A stretch of DNA of 5,302 nucleotides, from NCBI GenBank assembly GCA_019308705.1, contig JAFDHW010000261.1, positions 1 through 5,302 of the forward strand. The letters are read 5' to 3'. Source of the stretch: Deltaproteobacteria bacterium. GTDB lineage: Bacteria; Desulfobacterota; Desulfobacteria; Desulfobacterales; Desulfatibacillaceae. Made by a program: the position numbers and the translations under genes. The notes under the pieces are model-generated. The model saw only the letters and a list, made by a program, of their open reading frames with translations, was not told the DNA's origin and did no database searches. Every line of letters begins with the position of its first letter. Positions within the stretch are counted from its first letter, which is position 1. Below, one piece after another: positions 1 through 5,302 of the stretch.

Positions 1-8
1 AACGGACC

Positions 9-1202
<1,194 letters not shown>

Positions 1203-1279
1203 CGAAGGCGGCCGCACCGTGGGCGCGGGCGTGGTGTCCAAGATCATCGAATAACCGCCCGAAATTAAGGGGACAGGCG

Positions 1280-1429
1280 TTGAGAACCAAGATCATTCTG
1301 GCGTGCACCGAGTGCAAGCAGCGCAACTACCACTCGGACAAGAACAAGCGGACCACCCCGGACAAGCTGGAGTTCCGCAAGTATTGCCGGTTTTGCCAGA
1401 AGCACACGGTGCACAGGGAAACCAAGTGA
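1280..1429 (+). CDS. rpmG: 50S ribosomal protein L33 (zinc-ribbon form)
   Basis: L33 is a small large-subunit protein near the ribosomal E site. The 49-aa product reads [20 protein letters not shown] and continues through [10 protein letters not shown]. Two CxxC knuckles (Cys9/Cys12 and Cys36/Cys39) make it the zinc-binding type rather than the cysteine-free paralogue. Start choice: no ATG or GTG is available in frame, and TTG at 1280 gives the family N-terminus. It follows an AAGGGGA ribosome site at 1267-1273 with 6 nt spacing. A TTG start may lower its translation. The order tuf, rpmG, tRNA-Trp, secE, nusG is classic for many proteobacteria and supports the call. The gene is short but complete, with a TGA stop. 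Confidence 0.95.
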   Translation: MRTKIILACTECKQRNYHSDKNKRTTPDKLEFRKYCRFCQKHTVHRETK

Positions 1430-1436
1430 CAAAAGA

Positions 1437-1453
1437 GGCGCCCACCGGGCGCC
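1437..1453. other. GC-rich hairpin between rpmG and tRNA-Trp
   Basis: A perfect 7-bp stem GGCGCCC/GGGCGCC (1437-1443 with 1447-1453) closes a 3-nt loop 8 nt after the rpmG stop. No T-tract follows it on the plus strand, so it is not a normal terminator for the operon. On the minus strand the stem is followed by TCTTTT, a weak terminator shape. It may protect the mRNA 3' end left when the tRNA is cut out of the transcript. Function is inferred. Confidence 0.5.
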
Positions 1454-1468
1454 GCGGACGATAACCAC

Positions 1469-1544
1469 AGGCCAGTAGCTCTAACGGCAGAGCACCGGAC
1501 TCCAAATCCGGGTGTTGGGGGTTCGAATCCCTCCTGGCCTGCCA
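1469..1544 (+). tRNA. tRNA-Trp (anticodon CCA)
   Basis: The 76-nt cloverleaf folds completely. Acceptor stem AGGCCAG/CTGGCCT is 1469-1475 with 1534-1540. D stem GCTC/GAGC is 1478-1481 with 1490-1493. Anticodon stem CCGGA/TCCGG (1495-1499 with 1507-1511) holds loop CTCCAAA. T stem GGGGG/CCCTC (1517-1521 with 1529-1533, one G-U pair) holds loop TTCGAAT. Anticodon CCA (1502-1504) reads UGG. The discriminator is G1541, as expected for bacterial tRNA-Trp, and CCA (1542-1544) is encoded. A run of six T lies at 1547-1552. It sits inside the protein operon between rpmG and secE, so its 5' and 3' ends must be released by processing of a long transcript. Confidence 0.98.
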
Positions 1545-1605
1545 ACTTTTTTGGGGCGCGGGCGAAAACCCGCCCGGCCGGCCCCCGGATGGGACCACAC
1601 GGTTA

Positions 1606-1974
1606 ATGGGACGCCTTCAGAAGAAGAAAGACCCGGAGAAAAAACGCAAGCAGGCCGCCCAAAAGGCCCGGCGCCGGAAAGCCGGCGAAGCGGCGAAGAA
1701 CAGCGGCAAGGTCCAGCCGCTGCGGTCAGCCCAGGGGCCCGCGCCCCGGGCGCAGGCCCCCGCGCGCACCGCCCCCCAAAAGGCCAACGTGGCGAGCAAG
1801 GGCGTCCAGTTTCTCCGGGAAGTGAAGGTGGAGTTGAAAAAGGTCACCTGGCCCACGCGCAAGCAGGCGGTGGGCTCCACCGTGGTGGTGATCATCCTGG
1901 TGCTCATTTTCTCGGGATTCTTGGGGGTGGTGGACATCACCCTCTCCAACCTGGTCCGGCTGGTTCTGGGCTGA
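1606..1974 (+). CDS. secE: Preprotein translocase subunit SecE
   Basis: SecE is the essential small subunit that clamps SecY in the inner-membrane protein export channel. The conserved part is residues 67-122: an amphipathic cytoplasmic helix with FLREVKVELKKVTWPTRK (69-86), then a single hydrophobic segment at about 89-109 (VGSTVVVIILVLIFSGFLGVV) and a short tail. Before it lies an unusual ~65-residue N-terminal tail rich in Lys, Arg and Ala, with a Pro/Ala-rich part (38-58) that looks disordered. The length is 122 aa, against about 60-65 aa for minimal SecE, but the family also has long forms. Start: ATG at 1606; the only purine-rich stretch is GGATGGGA at 1587-1594, a weak and distant ribosome site. 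A shorter form from GTG near 1789 would keep only the conserved core and cannot be excluded. nusG follows after 64 nt. Confidence 0.93.
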   Translation: MGRLQKKKDPEKKRKQAAQKARRRKAGEAAKNSGKVQPLRSAQGPAPRAQAPARTAPQKANVASKGVQFLREVKVELKKVTWPTRKQAVGSTVVVIILVLIFSGFLGVVDITLSNLVRLVLG

Positions 1975-2038
1975 TGACGGGCCGGCGGAAACACCTTTTG
2001 ACCCGGCGCAGCGTTTCGGCGCAGCCCAAGGAGGTGCC

Positions 2039-2569
2039 GTGGCTTTGAAGTGGTATGTGGTGCACGTCTATTCGGGGTTTGAAAACAAGGTGAAACAGGC
2101 CCTGGAAGAACGGGCCGCGGCGTCACCCCACCCCGAGAAGTTCGGCCAGATCCTCATCCCCACCGAGCAGGTGGTGGAACTGGTCAAGGGCAAGCGCAAG
2201 ACCTCCTCCCGGAAGTTCTATCCGGGCTACATCCTGGTCCAGATGGAACTGGACGAGGAAACCTGGCATCTGGTGAACAACACCGCCAAGGTCACCGGTT
2301 TTCTGGGCGGCAAGGACAAGCCCTCCCCCTTGTCCGACGAGGAGGCCGCCCGCATCGTGGACCAGGTCGAAGCGGGGAAATTGAAGCCTCAGCCCAAGTA
2401 CCAGTTCGAGCCGGGCGACGAGGTGCGGGTCATCGACGGACCCTTTACCAACTTCAACGGCACGGTGGAAACGGTGAACCCGGAAAAGGGCAAGGTGAAG
2501 GTTTTGGTGTCCATTTTCGGCAGGGCCACCCCCGTGGAGCTGGAGTTCGTGCAGGTCACCAAACAGTAA
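2039..2569 (+). CDS. nusG: Transcription elongation/antitermination factor NusG
   Basis: NusG binds RNA polymerase, suppresses or tunes pausing, and contacts either Rho or the ribosomal protein S10 through its C-terminal domain. The 176-aa length is normal. The NGN domain spans about residues 4-113, with [12 protein letters not shown] (4-15) and [11 protein letters not shown] (59-69). The KOW domain starts near 123 with [19 protein letters not shown] and ends with [13 protein letters not shown] (158-170). Start: GTG at 2039, giving [11 protein letters not shown], preceded by a strong AAGGAGG at 2028-2034, so the start is secure although the 4-nt spacing is short. The upstream spacer carries a 9-nt direct repeat, CGGCGCAGC (2004-2012 and 2017-2025), of unknown meaning. 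rplK follows after only 18 nt, so the two are almost certainly cotranscribed. Confidence 0.98.
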   Translation: MALKWYVVHVYSGFENKVKQALEERAAASPHPEKFGQILIPTEQVVELVKGKRKTSSRKFYPGYILVQMELDEETWHLVNNTAKVTGFLGGKDKPSPLSDEEAARIVDQVEAGKLKPQPKYQFEPGDEVRVIDGPFTNFNGTVETVNPEKGKVKVLVSIFGRATPVELEFVQVTKQ

Positions 2570-2587
2570 AGCGAGGTTTTCGGGCAA

Positions 2588-3010
2588 ATGGCAAAGAAGG
2601 TTTTAGCGCAAATCAAGCTGCAGGTGCCGGCGGGAAAGGCGAACCCCAGTCCGCCCATCGGGCCCGCCCTGGGGCAGCACGGCGTCAATATCATGGAATT
2701 CTGCAAGGCGTTCAACGCCCGCACCGCGGACCAGGAAGGCATGATCATCCCCGTGGTGATCACCGTGTACCAGGACCGCTCCTTTTCCTTCATCACCAAG
2801 ACGCCCCCCGCCTCGGTGCTTCTTTTGAAGGCGGCCAACCTGGACAAGGGCTCCTCCGAGCCCAAGACCCAGAAGGTGGGCAAGGTGACCAGGGCCCAGG
2901 TGCAGGAGATCGCCACCCTGAAGATGCCGGACCTGAATGCAAACGACCTGGACGCCGCCGTCAAGATCATCGAAGGCACGGCGCGCAGCATGGGTATCGA
3001 GGTGGCCTAG
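2588..3010 (+). CDS. rplK: 50S ribosomal protein L11
   Basis: L11 binds the GTPase-associated region of 23S rRNA at the base of the stalk and takes part in factor binding and the stringent response. The 140-aa protein is the usual length. The N-terminal domain shows [22 protein letters not shown] (14-35), including the Pro22-Pro23 pair of the thiostrepton site. The C-terminal RNA-binding domain (from about residue 70) shows TPPAS and the conserved end [12 protein letters not shown]. Start: ATG at 2588 gives the family N-terminus MAKKV. The ribosome site is weak (GCGAGG, 2571-2576, 11 nt away), which suggests translational coupling to nusG. The 18-nt spacer leaves no room for an E. coli-type L1 operator upstream of this gene. 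Its spacer to rplA is 46 nt. Confidence 0.98.
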   Translation: MAKKVLAQIKLQVPAGKANPSPPIGPALGQHGVNIMEFCKAFNARTADQEGMIIPVVITVYQDRSFSFITKTPPASVLLLKAANLDKGSSEPKTQKVGKVTRAQVQEIATLKMPDLNANDLDAAVKIIEGTARSMGIEVA

Positions 3011-3027
3011 GGCGGATTTCCGCCTGC

Positions 3028-3047
3028 CTCCGGACGTTGCCCGGGAG
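3028..3047 (+). promoter_or_regulatory. Hairpin covering the rplA Shine-Dalgarno
   Basis: CTCCGG (3028-3033) can pair with CC-GGAG at 3041-3047 (G3043 bulged), closing a 7-nt loop. The 3' arm contains GGGAG (3043-3047), the ribosome site of rplA, 9 nt before its ATG. A second small hairpin, GGCGG/CCGCC (3011-3015 with 3020-3024), lies directly after the rplK stop. Ribosomes finishing rplK would melt both, which fits translational coupling. Whether L1 itself binds here is not visible. Confidence 0.45.
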
Positions 3048-3056
3048 ATACGTGTG

Positions 3057-3761
3057 ATGGCTAAGATCGGCAAGAAGCTTCGGCAAGCCAAGGAAAAGGT
3101 GGACCGCCAGGCGCGCTATACCTTCGGCGAGGCCCTGGACCTGGTTTTGGGCACCTCTTTTGCGTCCTTTGACGAGACCCTGGACGTGGCGGTGAGGCTG
3201 GGGGTGGATCCCCGGCACGCGGACCAGATGGTGCGCGGCACCGTGGTCCTGCCCCACGGCACGGGAAAATCCGTGCGGGTGCTCGTCTTCGCCAAGGGCG
3301 AAAAGGAAAAGGAAGCCGCCGAAGCGGGCGCGGATTACGTGGGCGGCGAGGAGCTGGCCGAAAAGATCCAGGGCGGCTGGCTGGATTTCGACAAGGCCGT
3401 GGCCACCCCGGACATGATGGGCGTGGTGGGCAAGCTGGGCAAGATCCTGGGTCCCCGCGGGCTTATGCCCAACGCCAAGACCGGAACGGTCACCTTCGAC
3501 CTGGCCAAGGCGGTGACGGACTTGAAAGCCGGCAAGATCGACTTCCGGGTGGAAAAGGCCGGCATCATCCACGCCCCCATGGGCAAGCTCTCCTTTGGCA
3601 AGGAGAAGCTTCTGGACAACCTTTCCGCCTTCATGGACAAGGTGCAGAAGTTGAAGCCCGCGGCCTCCAAGGGGACCTACTTAAAGAGCATCGCCGTTTC
3701 TTCCACCATGGGGGTGGGGGTCAAGGTGGACCCGGCTTCGGTCAAGGAAATGGTCAAATAA
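3057..3761 (+). CDS. rplA: 50S ribosomal protein L1
   Basis: L1 forms the mobile L1 stalk of the large subunit, helps move deacylated tRNA out of the E site, and in many bacteria represses its own operon by binding mRNA. The chosen ATG at 3057 gives 234 aa, the usual family length. The open frame extends upstream to 2937 but that part overlaps rplK and is not L1-like. The ribosome site GGGAG (3043-3047) fits this start; an in-frame GTG lies directly before it at 3054. Signatures: [10 protein letters not shown] (91-100), [23 protein letters not shown] (117-139), [24 protein letters not shown] and [11 protein letters not shown] (215-225). Residue 140 is Ala where MPNPK is the common form, and Val220 occupies a position that is often Pro. 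Neither substitution breaks the fold. The protein is complete, with a TAA stop. Confidence 0.98.
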   Translation: MAKIGKKLRQAKEKVDRQARYTFGEALDLVLGTSFASFDETLDVAVRLGVDPRHADQMVRGTVVLPHGTGKSVRVLVFAKGEKEKEAAEAGADYVGGEELAEKIQGGWLDFDKAVATPDMMGVVGKLGKILGPRGLMPNAKTGTVTFDLAKAVTDLKAGKIDFRVEKAGIIHAPMGKLSFGKEKLLDNLSAFMDKVQKLKPAASKGTYLKSIAVSSTMGVGVKVDPASVKEMVK

Positions 3762-3790
3762 ACCGCCGGCCTGCGCCCGGAAAAACCGAC

Positions 3791-3814
3791 GGGGGGAGGA
3801 AACTCCCCTTTGTT
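3791..3814 (+). terminator. Terminator-like hairpin after rplA / start of the rplJ leader
   Basis: GGGGAG (3793-3798) pairs perfectly with CTCCCC (3803-3808) around a GAAA tetraloop. Two further G-U pairs (3791-3792 with 3809-3810) can extend it. TTTGTT follows at 3809-3814. This has the form of an intrinsic terminator with a short, interrupted U-tract, so partial termination or a stable processed 3' end for the upstream transcript is plausible. No clear promoter is seen between it and rplJ, so some transcription must pass through. Confidence 0.55.
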
Positions 3815-3850
3815 CGTTGGTCGGCTCCCGCGGCGCATCCGTTGTTCTTC

Positions 3851-3965
3851 CCGGGAGAAATCCCGGCAAAATCGCTGTCAGAGACCGCTGGCGCGCGCAT
3901 GGCGCTTAATCGGCGAAAACGCCGGCCTGCCGAGACAGGGAACTTGCTTGGTGCCTGTTTGCAAG
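3851..3965 (+). promoter_or_regulatory. L10 leader: ribosomal protein L10-binding mRNA element
   Basis: This leader matches the known rplJ autoregulatory leader in position and in core sequence. CTGTC (3875-3879) pairs with GACAG (3934-3938). Inside it, GCTGG (3887-3891) faces CCTGC (3926-3930) across a purine-rich asymmetric loop (AGAGACC opposite CGA), the kink-turn-like site recognised by the L10/L12 complex. The conserved CTTAAT (3905-3910) and CGAG (3931-3934) are present. Accessory hairpins are CCGGGA-GAAA-TCCCGG (3851-3866), a GCGC stem near 3891-3905, CGGCG-AAAA-CGCCG (3911-3924) and CTTGC/GCAAG (3943-3947 with 3961-3965). The U3889-U3928 mismatch replaces a Watson-Crick pair in the family pattern. 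Family knowledge: excess L10-L12 binds this RNA and represses rplJL. The assignment rests on the visible motif pattern, not a covariance search. Confidence 0.8.
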
Positions 3966-3966
3966 C

Positions 3967-3994
3967 CCTCCGGGACTGGCAGTCCGAAAGGAGG
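3967..3994 (+). promoter_or_regulatory. rplJ Shine-Dalgarno with complementary masking arm
   Basis: The strong ribosome site AAAGGAGGT before rplJ contains GGAGG (3990-3994). CCTCC at 3967-3971 is its exact complement, and between them GGACT-GGC-AGTCC (3973-3985) forms a nested hairpin that brings the arms together. When folded, the rplJ ribosome site is hidden. The site is 10 nt from the GTG start at 4005. This is a plausible output switch for the L10-binding element just upstream; the coupling is inferred. Confidence 0.65.
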
Positions 3995-4004
3995 TGGGTA
4001 AAAC

Positions 4005-4526
4005 GTGAAACGGGATGAAAAGGCCAAGGTGGTCGCGGACCTGCACGAGCGGGCGAAAAAGGCCGTGTTCTTCGTGCTGACGGACTACCGCGGGCTGAAT
4101 GTGGCCAAGATCAGCGAGTTGAGGCGCGGCTTGCGCGAAGCATCCGCCGAGTACCAGGTGGTCAAGAACAAGCTTTTGGCCCGGGCCGCCGAGGGCACGG
4201 AGCTGGAAAAGCTCAAGGACGACTTCGTGGGCCCTTCCGCGCTGGTCCTAAGCTACAACGACCCGGTGGAGCCGTCCAAGGTCCTTGTGAAGTTCGCCGA
4301 GGACAACGGCGTGTTCGAGATCCGATCCGGGTTGTTGCGCGGCCAGAAGGTGGACGCGGACAAGATCAAGGCCCTGTCCAAGCTGCCGCCGCGCGACGTG
4401 CTTCTGGCCCAGCTTCTGTCCGCCATGAACGCGGTGCCCCAGGGACTGGTCCAGGCCCTGGCCGACGCGCCCAGGCGCATGGTGAACGTGCTTTCCGCCA
4501 TCCGCGACCAGAAAGAGGCCGCCTAG
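4005..4526 (+). CDS. rplJ: 50S ribosomal protein L10 (stalk base)
   Basis: L10 anchors the L7/L12 dimers to the large subunit and, bound to them, represses its own mRNA. The 173-aa protein is of normal length. The N-terminal rRNA-binding domain carries DYRGLNVAKISELRRGLR (27-44) and VVKNKLLARA (52-61), and FVGPSAL follows at 74-80. The short LPPRD motif (127-131) leads into the C-terminal helical region, about 132-170, whose hydrophobic repeats hold L12 dimers. The number of dimers cannot be read reliably from sequence alone. Start: GTG at 4005, with an excellent AAAGGAGGT at 3987-3995. Other candidate starts nearby are out of frame. The TAG stop is followed after 59 nt by rplL, with a terminator-shaped hairpin between. 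Confidence 0.98.
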   Translation: MKRDEKAKVVADLHERAKKAVFFVLTDYRGLNVAKISELRRGLREASAEYQVVKNKLLARAAEGTELEKLKDDFVGPSALVLSYNDPVEPSKVLVKFAEDNGVFEIRSGLLRGQKVDADKIKALSKLPPRDVLLAQLLSAMNAVPQGLVQALADAPRRMVNVLSAIRDQKEAA

Positions 4527-4533
4527 CCTGAAC

Positions 4534-4571
4534 GTTTGTTGCAAACAGGACCCGCCGAAACGGCGGTTTTT
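4534..4571 (+). terminator. Intrinsic-terminator-shaped attenuator between rplJ and rplL
   Basis: CCGCCG (4552-4557) pairs with CGGCGG (4561-4566) around AAA, and five T follow at once (4567-4571): a textbook intrinsic terminator form. Just upstream, GTTTG-TTG-CAAAC (4534-4546) makes a second, weaker hairpin. The rplL ribosome site AGGAGG starts at 4573, one base after the T-tract. Full termination would deprive the cell of L12, which is needed in several copies per L10. The element is therefore more likely a leaky attenuator, a pause site or an mRNA-stabilising or processing hairpin. Confidence 0.65.
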
Positions 4572-4585
4572 CAGGAGGAAGAACC

Positions 4586-4966
4586 ATGGCAGTCACCAAG
4601 GAAGACGTAATCGAGTTCATCGCCAACATGACCGTTCTGGAGCTTTCCGAGCTCATCAAGGAGCTTGAGGACAAGTTCGGCGTTTCCGCCGCCGCGCCCG
4701 TGGCCGTGGCCGCCGGGCCCGCCGCCGGCGGCGAGGCCGCGGCCGCCGAGGAAAAGACCGAGTTCGACGTGATCCTCACCTCCGCCGGGGACAAGAAAAT
4801 CCAGGTGATCAAGGAAGTCCGCGCCATCACCGGCCTGGGCCTGAAAGAAGCCAAGGCGCTGGTGGAAGAGGCCCCCAAGCCCGTCAAGGAGGGCATTTCC
4901 AAGGAAGACGCGGAAAAGATCAAGGAGCAGTTGGAGGGCGTGGGCGCCCAGGTGGAGCTCAAGTAA
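4586..4966 (+). CDS. rplL: 50S ribosomal protein L7/L12 (stalk)
   Basis: L7/L12 is the only multicopy ribosomal protein; its flexible dimers recruit EF-Tu, EF-G and other factors and stimulate their GTPase activity. The 126-aa protein shows all three parts. The N-terminal dimerisation and L10-binding helices are 1-33 ([18 protein letters not shown]). An Ala/Gly/Pro-rich flexible hinge spans about 34-56. The globular C-terminal domain is 57-126, with EFDVIL, the factor-binding [12 protein letters not shown] (83-94), and the end [14 protein letters not shown]. Start: ATG at 4586 with AGGAGG at 4573-4578, 7 nt away, a strong site that fits high expression. The dense hinge alanine codons (GCC-rich) explain the long spurious frames on the opposite strand. 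The protein is complete, with a TAA stop. Confidence 0.99.
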   Translation: MAVTKEDVIEFIANMTVLELSELIKELEDKFGVSAAAPVAVAAGPAAGGEAAAAEEKTEFDVILTSAGDKKIQVIKEVRAITGLGLKEAKALVEEAPKPVKEGISKEDAEKIKEQLEGVGAQVELK

Positions 4967-4980
4967 ACATTGCCCAAGGC

Positions 4981-5023
4981 GGCGGCCGCACCCCGGCGTT
5001 CGCCCGGGTGCGGCCGCCTGTTT
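4981..5023 (+). terminator. Long hairpin after rplL, candidate rpoB attenuator
   Basis: A 13-bp perfect stem pairs GGCGGCCGCACCC (4981-4993) with GGGTGCGGCCGCC (5006-5018). It is capped by a C-C mismatch and GGC/GCC around a GTTC loop. TGTTTG follows, a weak U-tract. This is the strongest local structure in the window, 15 nt after the rplL stop. In E. coli the same spacer holds an attenuator and an RNase III site that lower rpoBC relative to the ribosomal genes. An equivalent role is inferred here from position and shape. Confidence 0.65.
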
Positions 5024-5093
5024 GGCGGGCATGCCCGCCTCAAACCCGCCCTTCGGGGCGGCTCCCTTTTGGCGGCCCGGGAAAAAGGCCGCC
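5024..5093 (+). other. Cluster of three further GC hairpins before rpoB
   Basis: Three stems follow one another. GGCGGGC-AT-GCCCGCC (5024-5039) is a perfect 16-nt palindrome flanked by GTTT and AAAC. CCGCCC-TTCG-GGGCGG (5046-5061) carries the exceptionally stable C(UUCG)G tetraloop and has TTTT at 5067-5070. GGCGGCC/GGCCGCC (5071-5077 with 5087-5093) closes a 9-nt loop; it competes with CCTTTT/AAAAGG (5065-5070 with 5083-5088). A looser GGCGG/CCGCC pairing (5098-5102 with 5127-5131) is also possible. The remainder to rpoB shows no ORF and no promoter I can support. Role, if any, is presumably in attenuation or RNA processing. Confidence 0.55.
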
Positions 5094-5170
5094 GCCAGGC
5101 GGACGGACCCCTTCATCCAGGAAAACCCGCCTGTTGACCTTCGCCCGAACAACCCTCACGGGAGACATTC

Positions 5171-5302
5171 ATGTCCAAGGCACTCGTACCGATCAAGCGT
5201 ATCAGAAAAGACTTCGCGAAGATCGAGAAGATCATCGACATTCCGCACTTGATCGAGATGCAGCGCATCAGCTACCAGCGCTTTCTCCAGATGGACACCC
5301 CC
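5171..5302 (+). CDS. rpoB: DNA-directed RNA polymerase beta subunit, N-terminal 44 residues (cut by window end)
   Basis: RpoB forms the catalytic core of RNA polymerase together with RpoC. Only the first 44 codons are in the window and the frame stays open to its end. The visible start [20 protein letters not shown] continues with [22 protein letters not shown]. The RIRKDF (10-15) and IPHLIEMQ...SYxxFLQ (24-40) pattern is the standard N-terminus of the beta subunit. Start: ATG at 5171, preceded by GGGAGA (5160-5165) with 5 nt spacing. Its place directly after rplL is the near-universal bacterial order and supports the call. Codon use (GTA, CGT and AGA in the first codons) is a little less biased than in the ribosomal genes. 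Confidence 0.96.
   Translation, partial: MSKALVPIKRIRKDFAKIEKIIDIPHLIEMQRISYQRFLQMDTP

Noticed and set aside
1512..2048. 178-codon plus-strand frame running from inside tRNA-Trp across secE
   Set aside because: It begins inside the tRNA and overlaps secE in another frame; its product is low-complexity Gly/Pro/Arg sequence.
2570..2587. L1-binding operator upstream of rplK
   Set aside because: The nusG-rplK spacer is only 18 nt, with no hairpin or L1-site-like sequence that I can recognise.
3810..4001. 63-codon frame in the rplJ leader as a possible leader peptide
   Set aside because: It starts inside the terminator-like hairpin without a ribosome site and overlaps the L10 leader structure; the Arg-rich product has no recognisable feature.
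5134..5139. TTGACC as a -35 box for an rpoB promoter (also TTGACC near 1998 before nusG)
   Set aside because: No AT-rich -10 element lies at 16-18 nt downstream in either case.
5022..5252. 76-codon frame spanning the rplL-rpoB spacer into rpoB
   Set aside because: It starts in the palindromic hairpin, lacks a ribosome site and overlaps the clear start of rpoB in another frame.

Overview
The window is a continuous plus-strand stretch of the bacterial translation/transcription supercluster: tuf (EF-Tu), rpmG (L33), tRNA-Trp(CCA), secE, nusG, rplK (L11), rplA (L1), rplJ (L10), rplL (L7/L12) and the first 44 codons of rpoB. The DNA is GC-rich. The gene order and protein sequences (EF-Tu starting [20 protein letters not shown], a SecE with a long basic N-terminal tail, a Cys4 L33) suggest a deltaproteobacterium (Desulfobacterota). 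That placement is inferred from remembered sequence resemblance, not from a search. No mobile element, CRISPR array or new gene system is visible, and every protein is a recognisable core housekeeping gene.

Layout: tuf fills 9-1202, and its last 52 bp are repeated exactly in tandem behind the stop codon (1203-1254). rpmG (TTG start) and tRNA-Trp follow, then secE and nusG. The ribosomal block comes next: rplK and rplA, a 243-nt regulatory leader, rplJ, a 59-nt spacer with a terminator-shaped hairpin, rplL, a 204-nt hairpin-filled spacer, and rpoB. No gene-free stretch exceeds 300 bases. No convincing sigma-70 promoter is visible in any spacer, so the transcript probably starts upstream of the window or at promoters I cannot recognise.

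The genes act together in making protein and RNA. EF-Tu delivers aminoacyl-tRNA to a ribosome whose GTPase-activating stalk is built from L10, L7/L12 and L11. L1 forms the opposite stalk. NusG ties RNA polymerase to the ribosome or Rho, RpoB is the catalytic beta subunit of that polymerase, and SecE is part of the membrane channel for exported nascent proteins.

The interesting content is in the non-coding sequence and the DNA history. (1) tuf looks mosaic: its first ~340 codons use ACG/GCG/CGT/GGT and almost no GAA or GTC, while its last ~45 codons and all neighbouring genes favour ACC/GCC/GTC and mixed GAA/GAG. The perfect 52-bp tandem duplication lies right behind it. (2) The rplJ leader has a recognisable L10-binding kink-turn core, alternative pairings, and a separate hairpin that can hide the rplJ Shine-Dalgarno. 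(3) Terminator-like hairpins lie before rplJ, before rplL and before rpoB, as expected for a layered attenuation or processing scheme that sets stalk-protein and RNA polymerase levels.
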